Below are positions 22,678 to 34,400 of a stretch of DNA of 64,000 bases, piece after piece. The position numbers and the translations under genes are program-made. This DNA is from Daldinia sp. FL1419 (lineage: Eukaryota > Ascomycota > Sordariomycetes > Xylariales > Hypoxylaceae): assembly GCA_025201765.1 (NCBI GenBank), contig MU623399.1:1-64000 (forward strand), read 5' to 3'. The notes beneath the pieces are model-generated. The model worked only from the letters and a program-made list of their open reading frames with translations. It did not search any database and was not told the DNA's origin. Position 1 is the stretch's first letter, and each line of letters begins with the position of its first letter.

Positions 22678-24384
22678 TCAGTAATACCTAAACCAAGCGA
22701 ACATAATCACAAGCCAATTACTCGGTTCGACATTCTCCTTTCCCAACGCTCTACTTTCGTACTCACTACCCATCACCCTTTGCTCGAGCCACCTTTCCAT
22801 CGCCGATAGACGGTATTTGGTCTCCTGAAGTTTCTGCGTACCTCCCAGCCAGTATCTTCCCGCCCACTCGATAAAAACAAAGAATCGCCCAATGCGTGTC
22901 AGCGATTGAAAGGGTAGCAAGATATCCAGATAGGTTCTTAACGCCAAATCTTTATGCTTTTCCATGGCTATCACACCCTCTTCGAATACTTGTCTGGTCA
23001 CCCCCCCATTCGTATCCGATATGCCGAATCTCGAGGGTTCGAAACGAGTCATGTATACAGCTATTGTTAAGGCAGGGAGGTTTGCGTAACTATTGAGAAA
23101 ATCGATGATTCGCTGCCAATGATCGTATACTTGTGGTTCAGGTGGCGCTAAAGATTCGAGAGCTTCATCAGTCTCGAATGGCGAACAGACTAATTCTAGG
23201 TAACGAAGATAGGATAGAGTATCTGGCCTAAGAAATTTAGTGACGAATATACAAGCCTCGAGCCCGGCTAAGAGGGGCGAACGTCCATACAGTATCCCCG
23301 CGAGAGGGCTGATAATGACGCGGTTGCACGAATAGAAGACGGTTCGAGCGGCGTCATACATGGCTCGATTAACAAGAAAAAAGGCTCGCGGGGGGTGCCA
23401 ACACCGGCAGCGGGAAGAGTAACTAGAGTGACAGCGCATGCAAAAACAACCCAGCTCAGAGTGGTAATCTTCGCACCACGGAAGTACGCGATGGTCGTGC
23501 TCGTCGGCAAATTCATCGCTGACGTACTCAAAGTAAAAGCCCCTTGGCGTGTTCCACCGGACTTCGTTAGCAGGAGTGACCAGGTCAGTATATTTCAGTA
23601 TCGATATCTGAAGCTCCGGCGGAAGGTCCAAGAACCGAAAAGGCTTTTCTGGACACTTGGGAGCTTCGAGCGACACTGTTTCGACTACTTGGCGAGCCAT
23701 CTCAAAGAGACGTTTATCTCGTTTGCCATGAAGGCGTAGGGCGCAATCCTTAAGCCTGCCCGGGGAAGCGCGGAGAGGTTCTAGAACACCAGGAAGGCCA
23801 TGCTCCTCCGAATCGTCGCAGATGATATGTAATCTGAGCTTCCGAGGATTTGAATGTCTAAGAACGTGATTTGCTGCTTGCTGCCACGCGGCAAGGCGTT
23901 TTCGAACAGGTGAGACTTTGAAAGAATGGTAATAGGGATGCATTCCAGAGCAACGTGCTTTGGATATGTGAAGATGCACGTATAGGTTGGTCAAGTTGTT
24001 ACAAGCGTGGGGCGTGAGATTGCGGAGGATACGAAGGCCATCATCCAAAGCGTCTTGAGGAACGAGTATAAAATTCTCGGAATAGATGATGGTGCTGACT
24101 TCGACGTAGACGGCTTTGCAAGTCTGCAGAAGGTTGAATGTGAAATGAAGTATGTCACACCAGTCGCAGACATCGCCTTGAAACCTGCGAGCTGAATGGT
24201 TTGTCGTCTCGAGGCTTTCATGAGGCTGTTTTAACGAGCGTAAGTATACCTGTTGTCCGCTGAAGAGACCTGCATAGTCGTAGATTCGCCGTCGAACGGG
24301 GGCGGGCAGATCGAGAAATGTTCGATCATGCGTGCAGCGTTCCAAGCCAAGCCAGTGACATATTCTTCCTTGATGCATCATCAT
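22678..24384 (-). CDS. F-box-like protein with two F-box-type segments
   Basis: A single-exon protein of 568 aa. Two copies of an F-box-like opening are visible: FLDLPAPVRRRIYDYAG at about residues 23-39 and FLDLPPELQISILKYTD at about 250-266. Each is followed by 'LLQTCKAVYVEV' or 'FLVNRAMYDAAR', the pattern of fungal F-box/DUF7730-like proteins. Between the second F-box and this repeat lies a Cys-rich patch (CFCMRCHSSYSSRCRCW, about 310-326), which may bind a metal. F-box proteins usually link substrates to SCF ubiquitin ligases; the substrate here is unknown. The two-module layout suggests a duplicated F-box unit. MMM at the start leaves the exact initiator open by one or two codons. It is divergent from the amidohydrolase gene with about 600 bp between starts. 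Confidence 0.7.
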   Translation of the reverse strand: MMMHQGRICHWLGLERCTHDRTFLDLPAPVRRRIYDYAGLFSGQQVYLRSLKQPHESLETTNHSARRFQGDVCDWCDILHFTFNLLQTCKAVYVEVSTIIYSENFILVPQDALDDGLRILRNLTPHACNNLTNLYVHLHISKARCSGMHPYYHSFKVSPVRKRLAAWQQAANHVLRHSNPRKLRLHIICDDSEEHGLPGVLEPLRASPGRLKDCALRLHGKRDKRLFEMARQVVETVSLEAPKCPEKPFRFLDLPPELQISILKYTDLVTPANEVRWNTPRGFYFEYVSDEFADEHDHRVLPWCEDYHSELGCFCMRCHSSYSSRCRCWHPPRAFFLVNRAMYDAARTVFYSCNRVIISPLAGILYGRSPLLAGLEACIFVTKFLRPDTLSYLRYLELVCSPFETDEALESLAPPEPQVYDHWQRIIDFLNSYANLPALTIAVYMTRFEPSRFGISDTNGGVTRQVFEEGVIAMEKHKDLALRTYLDILLPFQSLTRIGRFFVFIEWAGRYWLGGTQKLQETKYRLSAMERWLEQRVMGSEYESRALGKENVEPSNWLVIMFAWFRYY

Positions 24385-24992
24385 GGTGTGAATGATTAAG
24401 TATTATTCTCGGGGGCATCGACGAAAGCATAAGGCGGTGCGGTTTAGAGCCAGATTGGGATTTATTGGGCATCGAGCCACGAGCGAATACGTCCCGGGCC
24501 ACTCGTCTCCATTCACTCAACAACCCCTATTGGTGCTGTTGGTAAAGTATCGCAGTTCACCCTTCTTTTAATCGAATGATGCCTATAGGCCTTGGCCTAA
24601 TGATGTGCGCGAATCCTCATTCCTCGTTTTCACGATAACGCCCTAATTGACGAAGAGGTTAAAATCTCGAAGGGGAGAGCTGTTCAGCTTCCACGATGTC
24701 TAGGTCTGGCTACGGTGGATAACTCGACAAGGAATAGACTTGTTTGAATACCCCGCATGAACTTACTCTACAAAGATATCCGGATTCCGGATATCCGAAT
24801 ATCAGTAGTTATAGTCGAGTGAGGCAAGGTTCCACCTACGTTGGCTTGCCGATCCCATAGCCACGTCAAACAAATTCAGATTCTGGACTGGTGATAGCGT
24901 GAACCCTCGTATCCCACCCTCTAACCTAATTAGGTATATTTCACCTCTGGTGGGACTACGTGAGGCCGTAGAAGCGATTCCAAGAACTAGAA
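24385..24992. promoter_or_regulatory. Divergent intergenic promoter region
   Basis: 608 bp between the start codons of the F-box-like gene (-) and the M20 amidohydrolase gene (+), so it must hold both promoters. A GATATCCGGATTCCGGATATCC palindromic motif lies near 24774-24795 and could bind a dimeric regulator; this is only a sequence observation. Confidence 0.4.
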
Positions 24993-26282
24993 ATGGCCGA
25001 CCCCAAGGTTATAGAAGAAATGCGAGACGTCACCGGATCGGCAATCGACCGCGCAGACCAAGACCTAAGGCACAAGATTAACCAAGAGTTACACCGGAAC
25101 CCCGAAACAGCATATCAAGAAGTCTTCGCCCACGATACAATCACCCGATTTCTCGAGGATCGCGGTTTCGATGTGAAGCGCGGTGTCTATGGCCTTTCAA
25201 CGAGCTTCGAAGCCGAAACCGGGTCTTCCGGGCGACTCGTCGTTATTTGTGCCGAATACGACGCCCTGCCCCAGATCGGTCACGCATGCGGCCATAACTT
25301 GATCGCAACGTCGTCTATTGCCGCTTTTCTTGGTGCTGCTGAAGCCTTGAAAAAGAGCGACGCAGCGGGACGACTCCGCATACTCGGTACCCCGGCGGAA
25401 GAGGGCGGGGGTGGAAAGGTAAAGCTGATCGAAGCCGGTGCGTTCAAGGATGATATTGCAGCAGCCATCATGGCCCATCCGATGCCCGGGCATCAGATAT
25501 CAGGACCCAATGCATCGCGCGTATACGACGGCTTAGCAGGACTAAAGATGATAGCAAGCCATAAGTTTCGAACAGAGTTTCGTGGGAAGACGGCTCATGC
25601 CGCCGGTGAACCTTGGAATGGCGTCAACGCTCTCGACGCCGCTGTCGCAGCATATAGTAGCGTCGGGCTTCTCCGGCAGCAGACTCAACCCGACGAACGT
25701 GTCCATGCCGTTATTGAGGTTGGAGGAACGGTGCCAAACGTAATCACAGATTACACACGCATGAATTGGAACGTCCGAAGTCCAACTATTGCCGGAGCCG
25801 ACAAGTTGCTCTCTCGCGTGAAAGCGTGCATCGAGGGAGCAGCTACTGCGACTGGATGCGAGGTTAATTATATCGTGTAAGTCATATACGTACACGTGGG
25901 ATCGTACCTAATACAAATGCGTAGAGCGCCGACATACGCCAACCTAACGGCAAACAAGGCTCTTTGCGAAGTATACGCGCATGAGATGGAGCAACTCGGA
26001 GATAAAGTTCTGCTCAAGAACGAAAAGCCCGTGACGGCGTCGACGGATATGGGCAACGTCTCCTATATCCTTCCAAGTTTTCACGGCGCATTCGCAATCT
26101 CGGCGCCGCCCAACACCTCACTTCATAACCCGGGGTTTACCGCAGCAGCTAGCACGGACGAAGCACATCAAAAGACATTGAGATGTGCAAAGGGGATGGC
26201 GATGTTGGCCATTCGGGTCCTTTTAGACGACGAGCTTGCCTCCAAGGCTAGCGACGACTTTCAACATAATCACGGATGGTGA
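24993..26282 (+). CDS. M20-family amidohydrolase (PM20D2/AbgB-like)
   Basis: Two exons, 24993-25876 and 25925-26282, joined across a 48-nt intron that restores the frame, give 413 aa. Residues 87-103 (AEYDALPQIGHACGHNL) are the metal-site signature of M20 peptidases/amidohydrolases with His97 and His101. GTPAEEGGGG (about 126-135) holds the catalytic Glu and second metal ligand, AHPMPG the next ligand, and TSLHNPGF near the C-terminus the last His. The middle segment from KFRTEFRGKTAHAAGEPWNG is the dimerisation lid domain. The family hydrolyses amide bonds of N-acyl amino acids or dipeptides in the cytosol, using two zinc or manganese ions. No signal peptide. The ATG at 24993 gives the usual family N-terminus. 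The specific substrate is not known. Confidence 0.9.
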
Positions 26283-26498
26283 TCGGGGGAAAGCTAAGCG
26301 GGTTTGTAAAAATGCCAAATTCCATGCACAACCTTCACAGGCTTGAAAAATACCCTTACATTACAGGAAATGACATTATACTCGAGAGTCTGGGGCGAAT
26401 TACTCCCTTGATACGGCTTGGAAGAAATATGTGATGTACTACGTGCTCTAATATTATATCTACTAAAACTGAAAGCCATCATAAATCCACGTATCTTG

Positions 26499-28091
26499 TC
26501 AAAACCCATACGCCTTGAGCATTGGATCTTGAAGAAATCGTGACATCTTTTCCTTCTGCAAACACACGCTAATATCAAAATCTCCCGTGTCCGCAATATC
26601 CATAACTTGGACAAGTCCATCCATCCGGGGCATCACCCCTTGCACGTACCGAGCTAGCTTTCGTGTCGCGCAAAAGTCAACTTCATAAGCTCGTGCTCGC
26701 ACCCACGAAGTAACCAGCGTATGTTTAGAGCCGAGGAAGGCTTGCCATAGGCGCTGGGGACTAACCTCGTAGGCAGCGTCGTGGATATACGCTGATACGG
26801 CCTCGGGAGTGAATAAAGACATCGTACGCCTTATCGAGCCGGCGATTGAGCCGATCGTCGCGGTACTTACCTCGGATCCGGGCTTAGAGACGTAACCCAA
26901 CAGGATCGGAGAACCTGCGAAGGTATCTGGTAACGGCGGATCAACCCGGTTGCGGACTCCAAGAGTGATATCCATGTAGACTTGATCTTGGGAATTTTCA
27001 AGCTGTCGTGCACGGTTGATGATGATCCATACATGCGCCAAAGCAGCATCGAGTCGCGAGACGCGTTGCCCACGTAAATACTCCGGGAGACTACCCTCGG
27101 CAGCTTTCTTCATCGCCGCGATGGTTTCCGCCTTGAAGCGAATTTGCATATGCTCCACAGGAGAAGCCATGTCCCACGTTGGCCAAGGTGGAAAGGAAGA
27201 AGGGCTTAGTTCTAAGCTAGTCAATTCCTCTACCGATGGTTTCGTACCGAGTGTCGACGCTTCAGCCCATGGAGGATAACCAGGCGCATCTTTGGCCCAC
27301 CAATCGAATCGATGCATGGGCAGTGCTCTCGCCATTCTAACCTTCTCAGGATCCGGCCCCGTGGTGGTAAGATGGGCGCGTTGGTCCAGCTGCGAAGGGT
27401 CGAAAAGCGGCACTGGGCGCTTTTCCTCGTCAGATTTGCCACCCCTGGAAAGAGATCGTGACTGTGCCGCCCAGGCGTGAGCGAATTGCATAAGACACAT
27501 GGCGTCGGAGAGACAATGTGTAAGCTTAATGCTGATCGCGTATCCCCCGCATTCGAACGCTGTCAGTTGAATAGCAACGCCAGGGAGCCCTTCGAATTCT
27601 GACAAGCTGGAAAATGCAAGCGTCGTCTTGGCCAAGAGGTCATTCTGGGGGAAATCCGTCGCATTCCACACCTGCTTTGAGGATAATCGCTCATCCTGAC
27701 TCGGCACTATAGCACTAAGCTCCCGATTATCCTTCGCAATGGTCAGTTCGACTCCTGGATCTCCGGGGCTACCGTATACGACCATCGGGCGGCCGAGATA
27801 TCGTGGGTTGACATCCCCTTCCACGAATTCTTTAGATGCCCATCGGAGCTGACCCGAAAAATGCGGATAGTCGTCCAAGGTCCGTCTGAGCGCTGTCTCC
27901 AATCTTTCGAAGACGGTAGGGTCATGCGAATCAGCGTTTTCGGCTCGATCATAAAGCCAAATCGCGCCACATGGTGCGAATTTAGCAACAGACGCGTCGA
28001 GAATAGACAATTTCGTAGTAGTACTCTGTTTTGGGCCATTCAAGGGAAAGACCCTCTTTGTATGTTGTACTTGGTATGTTGATTCCGTCAT
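26499..28091 (-). CDS. BAHD-type acyltransferase (transferase family PF02458-like)
   Basis: A single-exon protein of 530 aa from the ATG at 28091. The frame stays open upstream without another ATG. The acyltransferase motif HCLSD (HxxxD, His192/Asp196) lies in ISIKLTHCLSDAMCL, the normal place for BAHD and trichothecene-acetyltransferase-like enzymes. The N-terminus (VFPLNGPKQ, LSILDASVAKFAPCGAIWLYD) fits the fungal branch. The conserved DFGWG structural motif near the C-terminus is replaced by VDFCATRK (about residue 480), seen in some fungal members. The enzyme probably transfers acetyl or another acyl group from CoA to an alcohol or amine of a secondary metabolite; the acceptor is unknown. 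It is convergent with the M20 gene (about 215 bp between stops). Confidence 0.8.
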   Translation of the reverse strand: MTESTYQVQHTKRVFPLNGPKQSTTTKLSILDASVAKFAPCGAIWLYDRAENADSHDPTVFERLETALRRTLDDYPHFSGQLRWASKEFVEGDVNPRYLGRPMVVYGSPGDPGVELTIAKDNRELSAIVPSQDERLSSKQVWNATDFPQNDLLAKTTLAFSSLSEFEGLPGVAIQLTAFECGGYAISIKLTHCLSDAMCLMQFAHAWAAQSRSLSRGGKSDEEKRPVPLFDPSQLDQRAHLTTTGPDPEKVRMARALPMHRFDWWAKDAPGYPPWAEASTLGTKPSVEELTSLELSPSSFPPWPTWDMASPVEHMQIRFKAETIAAMKKAAEGSLPEYLRGQRVSRLDAALAHVWIIINRARQLENSQDQVYMDITLGVRNRVDPPLPDTFAGSPILLGYVSKPGSEVSTATIGSIAGSIRRTMSLFTPEAVSAYIHDAAYEVSPQRLWQAFLGSKHTLVTSWVRARAYEVDFCATRKLARYVQGVMPRMDGLVQVMDIADTGDFDISVCLQKEKMSRFLQDPMLKAYGF

Positions 28092-28936
28092 GACACTCCG
28101 AATTTTCAGCTCTTTGATTCCACTTTCACTTTTCAAGCATAAGATTCAACGTCCGCGTTCGACCTTTGACTCTTCTCTGCGCAGAATCGAAGAGACTTGA
28201 CTCTTGAAATAGCGACATAATTAAGAGAGGATTGACGCCGCCTTTATTAGGCACGATTTCATATGGCCTAAGCAGGGGTCCCCTATTGAGTCTAACTAAA
28301 TATAAAAATTCCATCTTGGAAATGCCGTGAGAATTACGGGCGAGCTGTGGTTGCCAAAGCCGTCGTCCGGACAGAACCGGGTATGATTCATAATGATTCA
28401 TAGTGTGATTCACGCCGTAGTAATCCGTGGGCTGTGCGTTGTAACCCACAACTAACATTTACATATTAATCCATCTCTTTTTTCCCCCTGTCCCCCATAC
28501 CATTGGAGCCAGTGGGCACTTCTAACTGTTCTAGCTTTGAAGAATTCTGACCAATTAAAATTTGGTAAAGCCGTAGCATATTCCATTCAGGGGAAGACTG
28601 GAGTCCATTCGCGCCGCTACCAAATCCAACCCGTTATTAATTAATACGTACCTTAATAAGAAGACTATAAATGTCATTAATCCCTTTTGTCTGCACGCCT
28701 CTCCTATACCCACCGTTAGATGACTGGGACCCTCCGCATAGAAGGGATAGCTCATTTAAGCCAAGAGACGGCAACGTTGGGAATCGCACGATATAGCAGA
28801 CATCTCCCTAAAGTGAGAACAACCATGATCTACTTCGCGCTTCAAAGTCATTCTTGAACAGCACTGTCTATGCGCTTTTATGATTTTAGCTAATATACAC
28901 ATTCCTAACATCAACGCCCGCTAAAGTCTCTAAGCT
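28092..28936. other. Intergenic, nothing recognised
   Basis: 845 bp between the BAHD start and the CE16 stop, with no coding-like frame or obvious repeat. Confidence 0.4.
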
Positions 28937-30131
28937 CTAGCACACGCTCGGTCCTAGCGATAGAGACTCCGCGACCTGCTTAGCAACCACATCGTGGATG
29001 GGATACGTCGGGTGCAAATTGTTAAGCCAGAAGTATTCATTTACGGGGACTCCACAGCTAGGAGTGAATGTGTCGTCGTTGGGCGTTCCACTGGGGTTAT
29101 TAGCACTTTATCCATATAGACCGTTCTTCTATAAGCGAACTTCACTTACTTTTGGTACGCATTGCAGTAACTGGTAGTATTCTTAAGACCTGCGGTCTCT
29201 GCGTACGTACTTGGATTATCTAATACCTCTCCAAAGCTCTTGTTGGAGTCGTATACCCAAACGTTGACTTCGTCTGTGTGGTTACTCTTCAGGGCAGCAG
29301 CCGTGTCTGCTACGCGTTTATTCCAATCTGCGATGGCCGCCTTCTCGGTGTCCACCGAATCCTTGCCCTGGCCGACAGTCAATGGACTCCGGTCCACAGG
29401 TGGAACGTTGATGAAGACAAAGTTCCTGGCACCGCTTTCGTAGAGTTGATCAACCAATCCCGAGTAAACATCAAAGATCTTGGTGTACAAAGGACCCGAG
29501 GACTCTGGTCCCGCCCCATACGAGTTTCCGACGTCGTTAATGCCGATCCAGAACGCGAATATGGAGTCAGCACCTGTCCATTTAGGCGCGGAGGGAGCCT
29601 TAGCAGAACCACCCGTATATCCCGGGATAAACTCATCCTGTACCTGTTGCTTCACAGATAAGACCGTAGGTTGGTAAGGCTTAACAAGAGCCGAGTCGAC
29701 GGTAGCACCTCCATAGGCTAGGTTATAAGTTTGTAAGAGTGAGGCGTTATACTTGACGGTTAGATATCCAACCCAATTCGGCCCATTTGACGATGTATAC
29801 CCCGGGTATTGCGGGTTCCCAAGGGGGTTTGAAGGCGAAGGCGGAGTTTGTGTATATTCGAACCCTATGAGATACCATTAGAATATGTCTTCTAAAATGA
29901 AACCGTATCGAAGCACCTGTCTGTGTGTAACTATCTCCACTATAAATTGATTAGTATACACCATAGTTAGTCCTATCATGATACTAACAAGATAAAGGCA
30001 TGTTTGATATCTTTCCAGCCTGACCAGTCTGCCGTCACAGCGCATGCTTTCGTGCATCCCTTTCTCGCCGAAGGTAGCGCGTAAGTACCCATTGCAAAGC
30101 ATGCTAATGTTGTAACTATGAAGCGATCCAT
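28937..30131 (-). CDS. Secreted CE16-type GDSL/SGNH acetylesterase, with a 23-nt microexon
   Basis: Four exons, 30131-29989, 29939-29917, 29864-29150 and 29090-28937, give 344 aa; introns are 49, 52 and 59 nt. The second exon is only 23 nt and supplies GDSYTQTG with the catalytic Ser51, directly at the block I GDS motif. An N-terminal signal peptide (MDRFIVTTLACFAMGTYA) means secretion. Block III, FWIGINDVGNS, and the C-terminal LNNLHPTYPIHD with the catalytic His complete the SGNH set; TPPSPSNPLGNPQYPG is typical of carbohydrate esterase family 16. The enzyme should remove acetyl groups from plant cell-wall sugars or short esters. Without the microexon the nucleophile would be lost. The model was checked by frame only. 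Confidence 0.85.
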
Positions 30132-31319
30132 CTTTCAGCAGCTTAAATCGGAATCCCTTTCGAAGACGGGTTGTGAGGTATGAGAACAAGCCGCGGTATA
30201 TCGCTTAGATCTCGTCGTATATTCGTGAGGAATCAGAATAAATCCATAGATAAACCAACGAAAACAGAATTGAGTTTGAAAACAAAGGATACCAAGCCAT
30301 ACGCCATTATATATTACCTGGAGATCTTATTTTAGAATTCACGTAAGATATATATCTATGGGTGGTTGTACTTACATTTGGGGTCTGTATCGGGGGTTAC
30401 ATATAGGACTCGCCAACGCGGAAGGGATTTTGTCGCCCATCATAGTATGGGCTGATTTGTTATTGACCATCCAGACTTTCTCGCTAAAGGATTAATACGT
30501 CCCTTGCAGCTCTGTAGAGGAATATTCTTAATGCTAGCACGCCATCTCCAATCGAAAAGTTGGAGAAGACGGGGCAACGAGCGCCGCCCTTTCGAATCTA
30601 GCATCCAATTTCAAAATCAAGTTCCCACTTTCAAGCCCAATTGAAGATGAGAAGGTAGCAATTCAAAGCCGCTTCACGAGTTTAAGCGGAGGCAGAGGCT
30701 CCGATCCAGGATGGGATAAGTGGGCTGAGGCGCATCGAAGTTAAGCTGCTACGCCCGTCAGAAACTTTATCCGAGCTTCGCACGAAAGAAAGCTAATAAT
30801 TCACCGGATGGTAGCTGTAGTAAGAAATGGACAGTCTATTATACAGTGCGTACTATATGCTTATTGAAAGGGGGGGCTAAAGGACATCTGGTTGAACCCT
30901 TGGAGGGGTATTACAAGCGGAGGCTAGGTCTTGGATATATTAACTAGGTACCTAACCATTTCTAAAATTGTGAACGCGAGTAGAAGGTTAGTAAGTAGTC
31001 GTACATGGAGTTGGCTGTGCCCTATTTATATCCCACTAGCTATCCTGCGAGTCCTATTCTTCAAGGACAACAAGAATTTCAGTCACGATGCGTGAGGTCG
31101 GGGCCAAGTCCTATCGTGACGGAAGTCGTTTTCCTCATTTTTGAGATTGAATATCACCCATTCTCTCCACAATGGATTTGGCCGACCTCACGAGCGCTCA
31201 TTATCAAAAGCTACCCATTCACAGCACTAGCTAGGATATGGGTGTTATATCATGTAGGTATCAGTCATTATATATAACTTATCACCCTTTCACCCTTTGG
31301 GTCATATCCCTGGGCCTTG
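30132..31319. other. Intergenic, with one inverted repeat
   Basis: No gene recognised. An imperfect inverted repeat pairs CGTGAGGTCGGGGCCAAGTCC (31091-31111) with 31174-31192 across a 62-nt loop. The target-site copy GATAG at 31320-31324 marks the edge of the retrotransposon. Confidence 0.5.
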
Positions 31320-31324
31320 GATAG
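31320..31324. repeat. Target site duplication GATAG, left copy
   Basis: The five bases directly before the 5' LTR, identical to 36734-36738 directly after the 3' LTR. Five-base duplications are usual for LTR retrotransposon integration. Confidence 0.85.
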
Positions 31325-31477
31325 TGTTGGATTAGTAAGCCTAAAAATAGCGTAGAAAAATTCTCTCCTTTACAACAATTCCATAAAAAAGCCTTACCAC
31401 TCTATTTTAAAATTCTAATAATAATAATAATAATTTAAATTCTATAATTATAATTTTTCCCTATATATTATATAATA
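31325..31477. repeat. 5' long terminal repeat, 153 bp
   Basis: Begins TGTTGGATTAGTAAGCC and aligns end to end, without gaps, with 36581-36733. The outer part is nearly unmutated, while the inner end (ATATATTATATAATA against GTGTATTGTGTGACA in the other copy) is heavily converted to A/T. Confidence 0.85.
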
Positions 31478-34400
31478 ATTAAAAATCTTAATTATATTTT
31501 AATATAAATATATAATTAATATCAACTTAACCATATTGCATAAATATATATTTAATATAATTTTAATTATATTTAATTAAATAATATTATTTGAAAATAT
31601 TATAAAAAAAAATTAATTATTTATATTTAATAATTAGGAAATATGGAATTAGGCCTTTATAATTTTGGTTTATAACCTAAACGTGTGGGATTAATTGAAT
31701 TTAAAAAATATTAACTTAATAAGGAAACCTCTATTCCTTTTGACTTTTTGGCTAATATAATTGAATATTGAAGATTATGAAATTAATTTTAAAAATTTAA
31801 ATAATCTATTAACTTTTAGAAGAGGTAGATGAAATAATATAATAAATATACCTAATAATTCTATTATAAATGCTTACCTTTATAATATAAGTTAACTTAT
31901 ATTAACTAAAAAATTTTATTATAATAAAAATATGTAGATATATATATAAGTTATAGTTTTATATAATATTAAATGTAATAAATTAACCTAATTTTTAAAT
32001 TATATAACAAAAATTATATTAAAATCTTATTAAATATTAATTTTACTTTTAATCTAAAATATTTAAAAGAAATATATTATTTTTAAAAAGATCTTTAATA
32101 TTAATTTTAATAAATATAAGGTAAGAAAATGTTATAAGAAAATAATAATATTATTTTTAAAATAATTTAAAAATTAAAAAAAATAAATTATTTTCTAGGA
32201 AATGGTTATGCTATATAGAATAAATAAGAAATTTATTGTTATTATTAATCCATAAAAATAATTCCCAATTATTCTGTAAATAATAATATTAATGTTTTAA
32301 AAATAAATATTTATTTAAATAATAATGTATTAAAAAAAATTTAATAATAAAATATTAATTTTTAAAAATATTACTCATTCTTTCAAAAATTATACCTGTA
32401 TTATAAGTATAAACCAAAAGGAAAAAGGAAAGATCTATAAAGATATTTTTATTATTCATTATAAAAGTAATAATATTAACAATTTTAATAAAGAAAAAAA
32501 TCCTTATAAAAAAAAACTAATTAAATAAAATAAATAATTAAATAAATATCAAAATAATTTGAATAAATAAAAAAATAATAATATAAATGTTAATTAATAT
32601 TTATGTCTGTTAATATATAAATATAAATATAATAAATATAAAATTTATTTAAATTTTTATAAAATTAAAAAATATTTTTATATTATTAAATCAAAATATC
32701 TTAAATATTTCAGGGTTGATACATAATTTAATATATTTATACAAAAAAAAATCAAATGTAACTTCAAATTAGTAACAAAAATAAAAATTCTTAATAACCC
32801 CAAAAAAAAGGAAAAAAACAAAAATAATATAATTAACCAAAAAAATGAAAATTAATTATCAAAATAAGTAATAATTTCAAAATTAGGAGCAATATTTATA
32901 ACAAATATTATAAATATTATTTACAATATAAGTTATTATTCCTTAAAAAATTTAATTATATTAAATTTAAGAATTACAATATACATCTTTAACCAAATAT
33001 TAAGGTTCATTAATTACAAAAAAACTCCTCCAAAAAAATATATTATTATTAAAAATAATAAGGTCTAAATATTAGGTTATAAATACGTTAATATTAAAAT
33101 TAAATATATTAATAATATCACAAAAATCAAATTTTTAAATATAATATACTATTTAAACTTCACCTATAACCTTATATTTTTATAAATTTTTAAAAAATAA
33201 AGGTATTAATGGAACAACCACCAAAAACACACTTATTTAAAACTTCAAAATAATAAAATTATAATTAAATTTATTAATTGTTTTAATTAATTTATATTTA
33301 AAAATATTTTTTTTAAAATATCTAAATTAATATTTTATATATAACATAATAAACTTAATTAAAAAAGGTAAATATTAACAGTAAATATATTTAAATAATA
33401 TTTAAGATTAGGATATCCAGACCTATAAATATTAAAAAACCTTGTTGAAACAAGTATTAAAATCTAAATTAAAAGAATTAAAATAGTTGATTATAAGGTG
33501 TGTACTATTACTAAGGCCAAATACTAAGTAAATCAAATATCTAAATATATTAATAAAATCTTAAAAATAAAATTAACTCTTAATTTTTATAATATTAAAA
33601 AATTAAATAATAATTTTATAAATTTATTATTAATTACAAATTGATGGATTAAAATAATATTTAATTATTATTTTATAAATTGAATAATAATGTTAATTAT
33701 TAAAATTTTAAAAAATTTTATTGGTATTTTAAAAATTTAATATGATATTACCTTAAAAATTTAGGAATTTAATTAAGAAATTATTAAAAAAAAACCAACA
33801 ATTCATGTATACCTAAAAAATCTATATATGAAAATTAAGCCTTTAATAATTTATATATAAATTCAAAACAGTACTGCTGAATATTTGGGAAGTATAATTA
33901 AAGATAAGATAAAAGTTATAAAAATATATTTAAAATTACCTTATTCTTTATAACCCAAAATTTATAAAGTAACAATATATTTACATAATTAAATATTATA
34001 ATATAAAGTGAACTAGCAAATGTTATATAATTAATTTTATATATATATTAATATAAATAACAATTTTACAATTTATAACCAAAAACCTTAATAAAATCAC
34101 CTTTGGATATACAACTATAAAACCTACGCTATAACAATAATAATATTTAAAAAATCAAATAAATTAAAAAAGTTTAATCCCAAAATATAAATAAACTTCT
34201 TAATAAATTATATATCTATAAATATATACAAAATTTAAAATTCACATATCAATAAAATAATAAAGTTAAAGGATATTATGTTTAAAGAAAATAAAATCTT
34301 TAACAATAATTTCCAAAAGTTATAAAATAAATTTAAAAATAAATTAATATAACAACTTACTAAAATTTATCCAAAACTCCTAACTTGAAAAAAGAACAAA

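Noticed and set aside
29878..30189. 103-codon minus-strand frame
   Set aside because: It lies in another frame over exons 1-2 and introns of the CE16 gene, which fit a known family.
31005..31277. 90-codon plus-strand frame before the retrotransposon
   Set aside because: Overlaps the hairpin, has no domain and does not continue beyond the target site.
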